This document shows, piece after piece, positions 34,702-43,496 of a stretch of 64,000 bases of DNA. Each line of letters begins with the position of its first letter. Position 1 is the first letter of the stretch. Source of the stretch: Hyphomicrobiales bacterium. GTDB taxonomy: Bacteria; Pseudomonadota; Alphaproteobacteria; Rhizobiales; Rhizobiaceae. A program made the translations under genes and the position numbers. The notes under the pieces are model-generated. The model worked only from the letters and a program-made list of their open reading frames with translations. It had not been told where the DNA came from and made no database searches. The stretch covers positions 62,001 through 126,000 of the forward strand of contig UEIF01000006.1 of NCBI GenBank assembly GCA_900468805.1. The letters are read 5' to 3'.

Positions 34702-36513
34702 ATGCTGCCGACCATTCTTGATCTGACCAGCCTTCGCACAGCCTATGAGGCAGGCACAACGCCGCTGGAGGTCATCGAGACCGTCATTGTCCGTCGCGCG
34801 GCTTCGATGGATCCGGCAATCTTCATCACGCCGACGCCCGACGATACGATGCGAGCTGAGGCACGCGCCCTGATGGAGCGCGCGCCTCAGCCGAACAGCC
34901 TGCCGCTCTGGGGTATTCCTTTCGTGGTGAAGGACAATATTGATGTGGAAGGTCTGCCGACAACGGCCGCGTGCCCCGCATTTTCCTACGATCCCGAGAG
35001 GGACGCAACCGTCGTCGCGAGGCTGAGGGCTGCGGGCGCGATCGTCATCGGCAAGGCCAATCTCGATCAGTTTGCGACCGGCCTCAACGGCACGCGTTCG
35101 CCTTACGGCGCGCCGCGCTCAGTCTTCGACAGGAACTATGTGTCGGGCGGCTCTAGCTCCGGCTCGGCGGTTGCCGTCGCCTCGGGCCTGGCGAGCTTCG
35201 CGCTCGGCACCGACACAGCAGGCTCCGGGCGCGTACCGGCTGCCTTCAACAATCTCGTCGGCATAAAGCCGACACCGGGACTGGTGCCGAATGTCGGCGT
35301 CGTGCCTGCCTGCCGCAGCGTCGACGTCGTCACCGTCTTTGCTGCAACGGTCGGCGACGGCGTCGCGATCCGCAAGGTGATGGAGGGATATGATGCCGCC
35401 GATCCGTTCTCGCGCAAAGCGGTTCCGTCCGGCCTGCCCGCTTCCGGTTTGCGGATCGGTGTGCTCGACGGAGCGGAACGGGAGTTCTTCGGCAACAGCC
35501 ACGTCGAGGCTCTCTATGATGCCGCAATCGAAAGAGCGCGCGCACTCGGCGCCACCATCGTTCCCTTCGACTACGCGCCGTTCCGGCAGGCAGCTGAACT
35601 GCTCTACAACGGTCCCTGGGTCGCCGAGCGGCTTGCGGCGGTGAAGGATTTTCTTGCCACGAATGCCGCCGATTTCGACCCGACGGTTCTCAGCATTATC
35701 GAGGGCGCGAAAGCCTATGACGCGGTCGCCGCTTTCGAAGGCCGGTACAAGCTGGAAGCGCTGCGCCAGAAGACCGGAAGGCAATGGGAGAAGGCCGATA
35801 TCCTGATGCTGCCAACATCGCCGACCACCTATACGGTCGAAGACATGATGGCGGATCCGATCGTGAAAAACGGCCATTTCGGCCGCTACACCAACTTCGT
35901 CAATCTGCTCGATTGCGCAGCGATCGCCGTCCCAGCCGGCTTCGACGCCAACAGTCATCTCCCTGCTGGCGTGACTTTGATCGGGCCTGCCTTTAGCGAT
36001 GACGCCCTCGCCCCCTTCGCAGACGCCATGCATCGGACTTCGAACGCGGGAATGGGAAAGGATCGTCTTGCGGTGATCCCCGAGCAAAGCCGCCTGCCGC
36101 AGGCCGATGACGGCTTGGTGCCGATCGTCGTCGTCGGGGCGCATCTCACCGGCATGCCTCTCAACCACGAATTGACCCGACCGGGTGGCAGGCGCGTCAA
36201 ATCCTGCCGGACTGCACCGGACTACCGCCTCTTCGTTCTGCCCGATACCAGCCCGCCGAAGCCGGGCCTGATCCGCGAACCCGGCTTTGATGGCAAGGGC
36301 CTCGAAGTTGAGGTTTGGAAAGTCACCGCGGAAGCTTTCGGGCTTTTTGTCCAGAATATCCCGGCCCCGCTCGGCATAGGCAAGGTAACGCTCGATGACG
36401 GTTCCCAGATTTCAGGTTTTCTCTGCGAGGCTCATGCAATCGATGGCGCGCGCGAAATCACCGAATTGGGGGGCTGGCGCGCCTACGTGACAGATCAACG
36501 GATACCGAAATGA
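34702..36513 (+). CDS. atzF: Allophanate hydrolase
   Basis: A 603-residue amidase-signature enzyme starting three bases after the carboxylase stop. The catalytic triad is visible: Lys77 in PFVVKDNIDV, the Ser cluster 151-153 in GGSSSGSAVAVASG, and the nucleophile Ser175 in DTAGSGRVPAAFNN. After about residue 440 comes the C-terminal domain that completes AtzF-type enzymes (VPIVVVGAHLTGMPLN onward). It splits allophanate into two ammonia and two CO2. It serves the guanidine operon directly and should also take the product of the biuret hydrolase encoded 6 kb downstream. Confidence 0.93.
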   Translation: MLPTILDLTSLRTAYEAGTTPLEVIETVIVRRAASMDPAIFITPTPDDTMRAEARALMERAPQPNSLPLWGIPFVVKDNIDVEGLPTTAACPAFSYDPERDATVVARLRAAGAIVIGKANLDQFATGLNGTRSPYGAPRSVFDRNYVSGGSSSGSAVAVASGLASFALGTDTAGSGRVPAAFNNLVGIKPTPGLVPNVGVVPACRSVDVVTVFAATVGDGVAIRKVMEGYDAADPFSRKAVPSGLPASGLRIGVLDGAEREFFGNSHVEALYDAAIERARALGATIVPFDYAPFRQAAELLYNGPWVAERLAAVKDFLATNAADFDPTVLSIIEGAKAYDAVAAFEGRYKLEALRQKTGRQWEKADILMLPTSPTTYTVEDMMADPIVKNGHFGRYTNFVNLLDCAAIAVPAGFDANSHLPAGVTLIGPAFSDDALAPFADAMHRTSNAGMGKDRLAVIPEQSRLPQADDGLVPIVVVGAHLTGMPLNHELTRPGGRRVKSCRTAPDYRLFVLPDTSPPKPGLIREPGFDGKGLEVEVWKVTAEAFGLFVQNIPAPLGIGKVTLDDGSQISGFLCEAHAIDGAREITELGGWRAYVTDQRIPK

Positions 36514-36563
36514 AATGAGCGTGAAGTATCATCTCAAAAGATTCTTGCTGGCGATACTCGCTG

Positions 36564-36590
36564 GCCTCGAGGCACGAAGTGCCTCGAGGC
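36564..36590 (+). terminator. Hairpin after the guanidine operon
   Basis: GCCTCGAGGCAC (36564-36575) and GTGCCTCGAGGC (36579-36590) form a perfect 12-bp stem with a GAA loop, 50 bases after the allophanate hydrolase stop. No U-run follows. It probably ends or protects the long operon transcript and partly insulates the orphan ATPase gene downstream. Confidence 0.7.
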
Positions 36591-36652
36591 GGTTCGGTCG
36601 CCGCAGGATCAGGTGACGAGGCGGGACCGAGGGGTACCGCATTCGCCATAGA

Positions 36653-37444
36653 ATGCTTCCATGTCTGACGATGATGTCGATAGGAGTCGATCGGGGCGGC
36701 GTGCGCGCCGAGGTCCTGAAAGACATCAACCTGACGATTTGCGAGGGCGAGTTCGTCTCGATCATTGGCCATTCTGGCTGCGGCAAGTCCACCCTGCTCA
36801 ATCTCATTGCCGGTCTGACGCCGGTTTCTGCGGGCGCCGTGCTGCTTGAAAACCGCAAGGTCAACCAGCCAGGTCCAGAACGCGCCGTCGTCTTCCAGAA
36901 CCACTCGCTCCTGCCGTGGCTGACAGTCTACGACAACGTCAATCTCGCCGTCTCCAAGGTCTTCAGCAGAACGAAGACCAAGAGCGAGCGGCATGAATGG
37001 GTCATGGCCAATCTCGATCTCGTGCAGATGGCGCATGCCAAAGATAAGCGACCCTCGGAAATATCAGGGGGTATGAAACAGCGCGTCGGCATTGCGCGTG
37101 CGCTTTCCATGGAGCCAAAGATCCTGCTGCTCGACGAGCCCTTCGGCGCGCTCGACGCACTGACCCGCGCCCATCTTCAGGACGCGGTGATGGAAATCCA
37201 CGCTCGCCTAGGCAACACGATGGTGATGATCACCCACGATGTGGACGAAGCGGTGCTGCTGTCCGACCGCATCGTGATGATGACCAACGGTCCGGCGGCT
37301 CGCATCGGCGAAGTGCTCGACGTGGTCATCTCCCGCCCTCGCAATCGCATCGAACTCGCTTCCGACCGGACATATCTCAAATGTCGCGAAGCGGTTTTGA
37401 AGTTCCTCCATGAACGGCACCGCTTTATCGAAGCCGCAGAGTAG
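36653..37444 (+). CDS. Nitrate-type ABC transporter ATP-binding protein (NrtD-like), orphan
   Basis: The 263-residue protein is a clear NrtD/SsuB-class ATPase: EVLKDINLTICEGEF, Walker A GHSGCGKST, VVFQNHSLLPWLTVYDNVNL, signature ISGGMKQRVGIARAL, Walker B ILLLDEPFGALD and MITHDVDEAVLLSDRI. RTYLKCREAVLKFL at the end matches NrtD-like proteins. The N-terminus (MLPCLTMMSIGVDRGG) is shorter than usual, with no good RBS, so the 5' end may have been rearranged. No nitrate-binding protein or permease adjoins it; it may be a remnant of an nrtABC locus or an extra ATPase for the importer upstream. Confidence 0.8.
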   Translation: MLPCLTMMSIGVDRGGVRAEVLKDINLTICEGEFVSIIGHSGCGKSTLLNLIAGLTPVSAGAVLLENRKVNQPGPERAVVFQNHSLLPWLTVYDNVNLAVSKVFSRTKTKSERHEWVMANLDLVQMAHAKDKRPSEISGGMKQRVGIARALSMEPKILLLDEPFGALDALTRAHLQDAVMEIHARLGNTMVMITHDVDEAVLLSDRIVMMTNGPAARIGEVLDVVISRPRNRIELASDRTYLKCREAVLKFLHERHRFIEAAE

Positions 37445-37528
37445 ATCCCGCGAGCGGCCATGGCGATCATGTGCTTCGTGGCCTTTGCACTCTCGCCAAT
37501 GCGACGCACCTGGTCAGGCGTCGCGCGC

Positions 37529-38206
37529 TCACGCCTCCCCGGCCGTTGCAAACACCACGCTGGCATCGCTGACAATTTCCACATGGGAATATGCCGCCTG
37601 CGCAGCAACGGGGCCATCTGCTCGCATGATGGCAGTTACGATCCGGCCGTGCTCCTCGTAGGATCTTGCCAAGCGCCCGGGCAGCCGGAATTGAGCTCGC
37701 CGAAAGGGTGCGAGCCGCGCACGCGTTTGCGTCACTGTCTCGAAAATATGGTCATTATGCGCGCCTTGGTAGAGGCGGGTGTGAAATTCGGTATTGTGGG
37801 CGGAATATTCTTCCTCCGCGCCGGCATGCACCAGCCTCATCGATGCCTTGTGGTCCAGTTCCAGGGTGCGCCGCTCGTCGACTGTCATGCGCTCGGCCGA
37901 GAGCCTGGCGCAGATCGCTTCGAGTTCCGCCATCGCCTCAAACATCGAATGCAGATAGGCCTCGGTCACGTTGGTGACGACTGCGCTGCGGTTCGGCTCC
38001 CGACCGACAAGCCCCATCGCTCCGAGTTCGCGCAACGCCTCCCGTACCGGGGTCCGCGACACCTCGAAACGAACAGCGAGTGAGACTTCATCAAGCTTCT
38101 CGCCCGGCAGCATCTGCCCTGTGACGATCAAGTCGGCAATCGCCCGGACCATCTGCTCGACGGTCGTTCCAGCCCGGATGATCTCTCTGCGCCTGACTTG
38201 CTTCAA
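37529..38206 (-). CDS. GntR/FadR-family (FCD domain) transcriptional regulator
   Basis: The 225-residue protein has an N-terminal winged helix (VEQMVRAIADLIVTGQMLPG, RFEVSRTPVREALRELGAMG, about 15-85) and an FCD domain. Ligand His residues appear in HNTEFHTRLYQGAHND, EEHGRIVTAI and AAQAAYSHVEIV. It is divergent from the BMP-type importer and biuret operon. The 336-base gap between them holds two perfect palindromes that could be its operators. Probable role: repressor or co-regulator of that operon, responding to a small carboxylated or amide ligand (inference). Confidence 0.88.
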   Translation of the reverse strand: MKQVRRREIIRAGTTVEQMVRAIADLIVTGQMLPGEKLDEVSLAVRFEVSRTPVREALRELGAMGLVGREPNRSAVVTNVTEAYLHSMFEAMAELEAICARLSAERMTVDERRTLELDHKASMRLVHAGAEEEYSAHNTEFHTRLYQGAHNDHIFETVTQTRARLAPFRRAQFRLPGRLARSYEEHGRIVTAIMRADGPVAAQAAYSHVEIVSDASVVFATAGEA

Positions 38207-38284
38207 GAAACGATTCTACCTTGTTGTGGCTGCATACACATGCCCGCTCGGTTGTTTAAAGTCAATGCAGATATATCATGTTGA

Positions 38285-38297
38285 TAATGCAGCATTA
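38285..38297. promoter_or_regulatory. Palindrome TAATGC-A-GCATTA, candidate GntR operator
   Basis: A perfect inverted repeat with six-base arms and a one-base centre, about 80 bases upstream of the GntR gene and 190 bases from the sigma-54 promoter. The ATGC core recurs in the second palindrome at 38362, as expected for repeated operator sites. Confidence 0.5.
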
Positions 38298-38361
38298 TAT
38301 TCTGAGACTGTCGCTCGGGCTGGCGGGGTATCCGTCGCCAACGATGACGATGGATGATTTT

Positions 38362-38376
38362 TTATGCGATGCATAA
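38362..38376. promoter_or_regulatory. Palindrome TTATGC-N3-GCATAA, candidate GntR operator
   Basis: A perfect inverted repeat with six-base arms and a three-base centre (GAT), about 95 bases upstream of the -24 element. It shares the ATGC/GCAT core with the palindrome at 38285. The position would also suit an activator site for sigma-54 RNA polymerase. Confidence 0.5.
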
Positions 38377-38470
38377 TTTTCGATCTTATTCGGCGATCAA
38401 ATAGCATGCACTTTCAATTTCATCCACCGGACGCCGAAAAATTTCCTCATAAAATCATAGTATTAGAATC

Positions 38471-38486
38471 TGGCACATCCGTTGCA
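38471..38486 (+). promoter_or_regulatory. Sigma-54 (RpoN) promoter of the biuret operon
   Basis: TGGCACATCCGTTGCA matches the consensus TGGCACR-N4-TTGCW at every defined position. The predicted start point near 38497 gives a leader of about 45 bases before the ATG at 38543. The RBS is AAGGGGAG. The operon should therefore respond to RpoN, in keeping with nitrogen scavenging. Confidence 0.88.
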
Positions 38487-38542
38487 TACACTTTTGAGTA
38501 ACCAATCGAAACGGCAAAGACCGCCGTAAGGGGAGCATTCCG

Positions 38543-39670
38543 ATGACCAGACTCCTTTCCATGAAACGACGCCATTTCCTTCAGGCTTCTGCTGCCGCCG
38601 CTTTCGTCGGCGCAGCACCTGGTTTCCTCTCCTCGCGCGCACTTGCCCAGACGGCTCTCACGGTCGGGTTCATCTATGTCGGCCCCAAGGATGACTATGG
38701 CTACAACCAGGCGCATGCCGAGGGTGCTGCCGCCGTCAAGGCGCTGGCCGGCGTCACCGTCGTTGAAGAAGAGAACGTTCCCGAGACGGTAGACGTTCAG
38801 AAGACGATGGAATCGATGATCAATCTCGACGGCGCCACCCTGCTGTTCCCAACCTCCTTCGGCTATTTCGACCCGCATATGCTGGCTATGGCCGCCAAAT
38901 ATCCTGATATCCAGTTCCGCCATTGCGGCGGACTGTGGCAGGAGGGCAAGAACCCGGCCAATACCGGCTCCTATTTCGGCTATATTTTCCAGGGGCAGTA
39001 TCTGAACGGCATCGCGGCCGGTCATGCGACGAAGAGCAAGAAGATCGGTTTTGTTGCCGCCAAGCCGATCCCGCAGGTTCTTCAGAACATCAACGCCTTC
39101 CTGCTCGGCGCCCGCTCCGTTGATCCGACGATCACCTGCCAGGTGATCTTCACCGGCGAATGGTCGCTCGCTGTCAAGGAAGCCGAAGCCACCAATGTGT
39201 TGATCGACCAAGGCGCCGACGTCATCACCTGCCATGTCGACAGCCCGAAGGTGGTCGTGGAAACGGCCGCCGGCCGAGGCGCCTTCGTCTGCGGCTATCA
39301 CGCCAATCAGAGCCCGCTTGCGCCCGAGAAATACCTCACGGGCGCCGAATGGGCCTGGGGCAATGTCTATAGTGACTTCGTCAAGAAGGCACAGGCGGGC
39401 GAGAAGCTCGGCAACTTCGTGCGCGGCGGCCTGAAGGACGGCTTCGTGAAGATGAGCGCGCTCGGTCCTGGCGTTTCCGAGGCGGGTCGCAAGGCATTCG
39501 AAGCGACCCAGGTGGAGATGATGAAGGGGAGCTTCTCGGTGTTTAAGGGGCCACTGAAGGACAATAAGGGCGAGACCGTCGTCGCGGCCGACAAGGGCTA
39601 CGCCGAAGATGCGATCGAGCTCGAAAGCATGAACTACCTGGTCGAGGGCGTCGTCGGGTCAACAGCGTAA
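38543..39670 (+). CDS. BMP-family ABC transporter substrate-binding protein
   Basis: The 375-residue protein begins with a twin-arginine-type signal (MKRRHFLQASAAAAFVGAAP, then SSRALA). It continues with the BMP/Med fold: VGFIYVGPKDDYGYNQAHAE, ATLLFPTSFGYFDPHMLAMA, YFGYIFQGQYLNGIAAGHAT and GADVITCHVDSPKVVVETAA. The class usually binds nucleosides; several members in amide-degrading operons bind small ureides or nucleobases. Here the operon context suggests biuret, triuret or a related amide (inference). It is the first gene of the sigma-54 operon. Confidence 0.9.
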   Translation: MTRLLSMKRRHFLQASAAAAFVGAAPGFLSSRALAQTALTVGFIYVGPKDDYGYNQAHAEGAAAVKALAGVTVVEEENVPETVDVQKTMESMINLDGATLLFPTSFGYFDPHMLAMAAKYPDIQFRHCGGLWQEGKNPANTGSYFGYIFQGQYLNGIAAGHATKSKKIGFVAAKPIPQVLQNINAFLLGARSVDPTITCQVIFTGEWSLAVKEAEATNVLIDQGADVITCHVDSPKVVVETAAGRGAFVCGYHANQSPLAPEKYLTGAEWAWGNVYSDFVKKAQAGEKLGNFVRGGLKDGFVKMSALGPGVSEAGRKAFEATQVEMMKGSFSVFKGPLKDNKGETVVAADKGYAEDAIELESMNYLVEGVVGSTA

Positions 39671-39690
39671 ACCGTCAGGGGAGAAGCGCC

Positions 39691-40821
39691 ATGACCGTTC
39701 AGGCCAATGATCCCGCACTATCAGTCGCTTCCGAAAAGCCGGCGTCGCTGCGCCCCGTCCTCGAATGGATCGCGCGACACGCCGAACCTGCTATGATCGG
39801 CCTTGCAGCCATCCTGATCGGTCTTGCGCTCTTCTCCCTGTTCATACTGGCGATCGGCAAATCGCCGGCGATGCTCTTCCAGCTCATGTATACCGGCGGC
39901 TTCGGCAGCTGGTTTTCGGTGCAGAACACCTTAAGTCGTGCCGCACCCCTTCTCCTGACGGCACTTTGCGTCGCCCTGCCGGCCCGCCTCGGCCTCGTCA
40001 TCATCGGCGGGGAAGGAGCGGTCGTGCTGGGCGGCGTTGCCGCTGCAGCCATGGCCATGCCGCTGGCCGGCTCGGCACCTGTCCTCCTGACCCTCATCGT
40101 GATGGGCATCGCCGCCATGGTGGTCGGCGGCATCTGGATCGGCCTTGCCGGTTTCCTGCGCCATTATCGCGGTGTCAACGAGACGATCTCCTCGCTGCTG
40201 CTGTCCTATATCGCCATCGCCCTGATGAACCAGTTCGTCGAGGGGCCACTGCGCGATCCCGCCAGCCTCAATAAGCCATCGACCAAGCCGTTGCCGCCGG
40301 AATATATGCTCGGCAACATCCCCGGCATGGACGTGCATTGGGGCCTCGTCATCGGCATCATCGCCTGCATTCTCTCCTGGATTTTGATAGAAGTGACGAG
40401 TTTCGGCTTTGCCGCCCGCATCGCCGGCGGCAATGTGCGCGCTGCTCAGATCCAGGGCTTGCCGGTCGGCAGGCTGATTACCGGCTTCACCGCAATCGCC
40501 GGCAGTTTCGCGGGACTTGCCGGGATGATCGAGGTCGTTGCCGTCCAGGGCAGTGCCAATGCATCGCTTGCCGCCGGTTACGGCTATACCGGCATCCTCG
40601 TCGCCTTCCTCGCCCGTCACAATCCGCTGGCGATCATCCCCGTTGCGATCCTGCTCGGCGGCATTGATGCCTCCGGCGGTCTTATTCAGCGCCGCATGGG
40701 CCTGCCCGACGCCACCGTGCTGGTACTGCAGGGCACGCTCTTCATCGTCATCCTGTTCTGCGAGACCTTCTACGGCCGCTTCAAGATGTTCAATCCCGAC
40801 CTTTGGAAAAGGAGCCTCTGA
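39691..40821 (+). CDS. BMP-type ABC transporter permease 1
   Basis: A 376-residue permease of the nucleoside/BMP class with about nine or ten helices. Motifs include RLGLVIIGGEGAVVLGGVAA (about 105), GLAGFLRHYRGVNETISSLL and RIAGGNVRAAQIQGLPVGRL. LIQRRMGLPDATVLVLQG lies near the C-terminus. The stop overlaps the next start (TGATG). It pairs with permease 2 and is energised by the duplicated ATPase encoded at 43493. Confidence 0.9.
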   Translation: MTVQANDPALSVASEKPASLRPVLEWIARHAEPAMIGLAAILIGLALFSLFILAIGKSPAMLFQLMYTGGFGSWFSVQNTLSRAAPLLLTALCVALPARLGLVIIGGEGAVVLGGVAAAAMAMPLAGSAPVLLTLIVMGIAAMVVGGIWIGLAGFLRHYRGVNETISSLLLSYIAIALMNQFVEGPLRDPASLNKPSTKPLPPEYMLGNIPGMDVHWGLVIGIIACILSWILIEVTSFGFAARIAGGNVRAAQIQGLPVGRLITGFTAIAGSFAGLAGMIEVVAVQGSANASLAAGYGYTGILVAFLARHNPLAIIPVAILLGGIDASGGLIQRRMGLPDATVLVLQGTLFIVILFCETFYGRFKMFNPDLWKRSL

Positions 40822-41747
40822 TGGAAGAGACAGGCATCGGCCTATGGGGCGTGCCCCTTGCCATCCTTGCAGGCGCCATCCGCGTGTCCACGCCCTTCAT
40901 TTTCGTCAGCCTCGGCGAAACTGTCACCGAGCGTTCCGGCCGCATCAATCTTGGACTTGAAGGTACGCTGGTCTTCGGCGCCATGACGGCTTACGCCGTC
41001 GCCGTGATGACCAATTCGCCCTGGCTCGGAGTGCTCTCGGCCATGGCGACGGGCGCGGCGTTCGGCCTCGTGCATGGCTGGATCTGCAAATGGCCGAAGG
41101 TCAACGATATCGCCATCGGAATTGCCATGATGCAGTTCGGTCTTGGGCTTGCCTTCTTCCTCGGCAAGTCCTTCATCAAGCCGGCCGCCCCGCATCTGCC
41201 GGCGATACCACTCGGCTTCTGGTCGACCATGCCGCAGATCCAGGCGGCGTTGAACATCAACGTGCTCTTCCTGCTTGGCGCAGCTCTCGCCTTCATCCTT
41301 TGGTGGGCCTTCAAGAATACCCGGATCGGCCTGATCCTGCGCGTCGTTGGCGACAGCACCGATGCCGCACGCGCCATGGGCGTCAATCCTGATCGTGTAC
41401 GTCTGCTCGCAACCGCCGTCGGCGGTTCACTGGCAGCAGTCGGCGGCGCCTACCTCTCGCTCTATTATCCGGGATCCTGGAACGAGGGCATTTCGTCGGG
41501 TCAGGGTCTGATGGCCGTGGCGCTCGTCATCTTCGCCCGCTGGAACCCGATCGGTTGCTTTCTCGCCGCCCTTCTTTTCGGTGGCGCTGGTGCGCTTGGC
41601 CCGGCGCTGCAATCGGTCGGCGTCACCCAAGGCTACTATCTCTTCTACGCCGCTCCTTACGTGCTGACCCTGGTCATCATGATCGCCACCTCCTCGCCGA
41701 CGCGTTCGCTCGCCGGTGCACCCGGGGCGCTTTCCCTGACGAAATAA
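40821..41747 (+). CDS. BMP-type ABC transporter permease 2
   Basis: I choose ATG 40821, which overlaps the previous stop by one base, over the in-frame ATG at 40803. The 308-residue protein has about eight helices with class motifs PFIFVSLGETVTERSGRINL GLEG, LRVVGDSTDAARAMGVNPDR and GAYLSLYYPGSWNEGISSGQ. It is the second half of the heterodimeric channel. The amidase gene follows 19 bases downstream. Confidence 0.9.
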   Translation: MEETGIGLWGVPLAILAGAIRVSTPFIFVSLGETVTERSGRINLGLEGTLVFGAMTAYAVAVMTNSPWLGVLSAMATGAAFGLVHGWICKWPKVNDIAIGIAMMQFGLGLAFFLGKSFIKPAAPHLPAIPLGFWSTMPQIQAALNINVLFLLGAALAFILWWAFKNTRIGLILRVVGDSTDAARAMGVNPDRVRLLATAVGGSLAAVGGAYLSLYYPGSWNEGISSGQGLMAVALVIFARWNPIGCFLAALLFGGAGALGPALQSVGVTQGYYLFYAAPYVLTLVIMIATSSPTRSLAGAPGALSLTK

Positions 41748-41766
41748 GCATGAAAGGAACCAAGCC

Positions 41767-42783
41767 ATGAACGGCCTCGGCGGACTGAACAAATCGGAAC
41801 ACGGCGTCGGCATCGGTCTCGTGCAGTTGCAGCTCCCCCTCACTGTGACGAGGGAAGATCTTGCCCGCCAGACACAGCTGATCGTCGATCTCGTCGGCAA
41901 GGCGCGCCGCAACCAGCCGGGCATGGATCTGGTCGTCTTCCCTGAATATGCGCTGCACGGCCTGTCGATGGATATCAACCCCGAGATCATGTGCACGCTC
42001 GACGGACCGGAAGTCGCAGCCTTCAAGAAGGCCTGCAGGGAGAATGCGATCTGGGGATGCTTCTCCATCATGGAGCTGAACCCGGATGGTATGCCTTACA
42101 ATTCCGGTATCATCATCGACGATAAGGGTGACCTGAAACTCTATTACCGCAAGATGCACCCATGGGTGCCGGTCGAGCCTTGGGAGCCCGGCAATTTCGG
42201 CATTCCCGTCATCGACGGGCCAAAGGGCGCAAAGCTCGCGCTCATCATCTGCCATGACGGCATGTTCCCGGAAATGGCCCGCGAATGCGCTTACAGGGGC
42301 GCGGAAATCATGATCCGCACTGCCGGTTATACGGCACCCATCCGCGACAGCTGGCGCTTTACCAACCAGTCGAACGCCTTCTGCAATCTCATGGTCACGG
42401 CGAGCGTCTGCATGTGCGGCTCCGACGGCACCTTCGACAGTATGGGCGAAGGCATGATCTGCAATTTCGATGGCTCGATCATCGCTCACGGGATATCGGG
42501 ACGCGTCAACGAGATCATCACCGCCGAAGTGCGCCCCGACCTCGTGCGCGAAGCCCGCCTCGGCTGGGGCGTTGAAAACAACATCTACCAGTTCGGCCAT
42601 CGCGGCTATGTCGCCGTTGCCGGCGGCGCAGGCGACGCGCCCTACACCTACATGCACGACCTCATCGCCGGCAAATACCGCCTCCCCTGGGAGGACCAAG
42701 TCAAGGTCACGGATGGCACGTCCTGCGGCTTCGGCAAGCCAGCGCGCGCCTACGGCGAAACATTCAAACTCGCGGGTGAATAG
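41767..42783 (+). CDS. Formamidase-like aliphatic amidase (nitrilase superfamily)
   Basis: A 338-residue nitrilase-superfamily amidase, near the 334 of Helicobacter AmiF. The catalytic triad is visible: Glu60 in [10 protein letters not shown], Lys129 in YYRKMHPW and Cys162 in [32 protein letters not shown] and [10 protein letters not shown] are further AmiE/AmiF features. It would hydrolyse formamide or a comparable small amide to ammonia and acid in the cytoplasm. Lying between the permeases and biuret hydrolase, it may instead act on a urea or biuret derivative carrying a formyl or carbamoyl group (inference). Confidence 0.85.
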   Translation: MNGLGGLNKSEHGVGIGLVQLQLPLTVTREDLARQTQLIVDLVGKARRNQPGMDLVVFPEYALHGLSMDINPEIMCTLDGPEVAAFKKACRENAIWGCFSIMELNPDGMPYNSGIIIDDKGDLKLYYRKMHPWVPVEPWEPGNFGIPVIDGPKGAKLALIICHDGMFPEMARECAYRGAEIMIRTAGYTAPIRDSWRFTNQSNAFCNLMVTASVCMCGSDGTFDSMGEGMICNFDGSIIAHGISGRVNEIITAEVRPDLVREARLGWGVENNIYQFGHRGYVAVAGGAGDAPYTYMHDLIAGKYRLPWEDQVKVTDGTSCGFGKPARAYGETFKLAGE

Positions 42784-42794
42784 GAGAAGAGACG

Positions 42795-43496
42795 ATGGAC
42801 GCCACGGTCAGGACCAAAGGACATTATATCGACGCCGATCCCTATGCCTGGCCCTATAACGGCGCCCTGCGGCCTGATAATACGGCACTCATCATCATCG
42901 ACATGCAGACGGATTTCTGCGGTAAGGGCGGTTATGTCGATCACATGGGCTATGACCTCTCGCTGGTCCAAGCGCCCATCGATCCCATCAAGAAGACGCT
43001 GGCCGCGATGCGGGCGAAGGGCTACCATATCATCCACACACGAGAGGGCCATCGCCCCGATCTTGCCGACCTGCCGGCCAACAAGCGCTGGCGCTCGCAG
43101 CGCATCGGTGCAGGCATCGGCGACCCCGGTCCGTGCGGGCGCATCCTCACACGCGGCGAACCCGGCTGGGACATCATTCCGGAGCTCTATCCGATCGAGG
43201 GCGAGACGATCATCGACAAGCCGGGCAAAGGCTCCTTCTGTGCTACCGATCTGGAACTGATCCTCAACCAGAAGCGCATCGAGAACATCATCCTGACCGG
43301 CATCACCACAGATGTCTGCGTTTCCACCACCATGCGGGAGGCGAACGACCGCGGCTACGAATGCCTGCTTCTGGAAGACTGCTGCGGCGCGACCGATTAC
43401 GGCAATCATCTGGCCGCAATCAAGATGGTCAAAATGCAGGGCGGGGTCTTCGGCTCCGTCTCCAATTCGCAAACGCTCGTGAGCCAGCTGCCATGA
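42795..43496 (+). CDS. biuH: Biuret hydrolase (isochorismatase-like cysteine hydrolase)
   Basis: The 233-residue protein closely matches, from memory, the characterised biuret hydrolase of Rhizobium leguminosarum. The catalytic triad falls at the same numbers: Asp36 ([10 protein letters not shown]), Lys142 ([10 protein letters not shown]) and Cys175 ([12 protein letters not shown]). The N-terminus [20 protein letters not shown] is also characteristic. It converts biuret to allophanate and ammonia. Allophanate hydrolase is encoded at 34702 rather than in this operon, so the two operons must work together. The ATPase gene overlaps its end (ATGA). Confidence 0.9.
   Translation: MDATVRTKGHYIDADPYAWPYNGALRPDNTALIIIDMQTDFCGKGGYVDHMGYDLSLVQAPIDPIKKTLAAMRAKGYHIIHTREGHRPDLADLPANKRWRSQRIGAGIGDPGPCGRILTRGEPGWDIIPELYPIEGETIIDKPGKGSFCATDLELILNQKRIENIILTGITTDVCVSTTMREANDRGYECLLLEDCCGATDYGNHLAAIKMVKMQGGVFGSVSNSQTLVSQLP

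Larger units (their letters stand above)
38207..38542. promoter_or_regulatory. Divergent control region of the biuret operon
   Basis: An A/T-rich gap between the GntR gene and the rightward operon. It contains two perfect palindromes (separate entries), a repeated TGCATACAC (38231-38239 and 38483-38491, the second overlapping the -12 side of the sigma-54 promoter) and the sigma-54 promoter itself. The overlap would let the regulator block RNA polymerase if TGCATACAC is an operator half-site. Confidence 0.6.
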
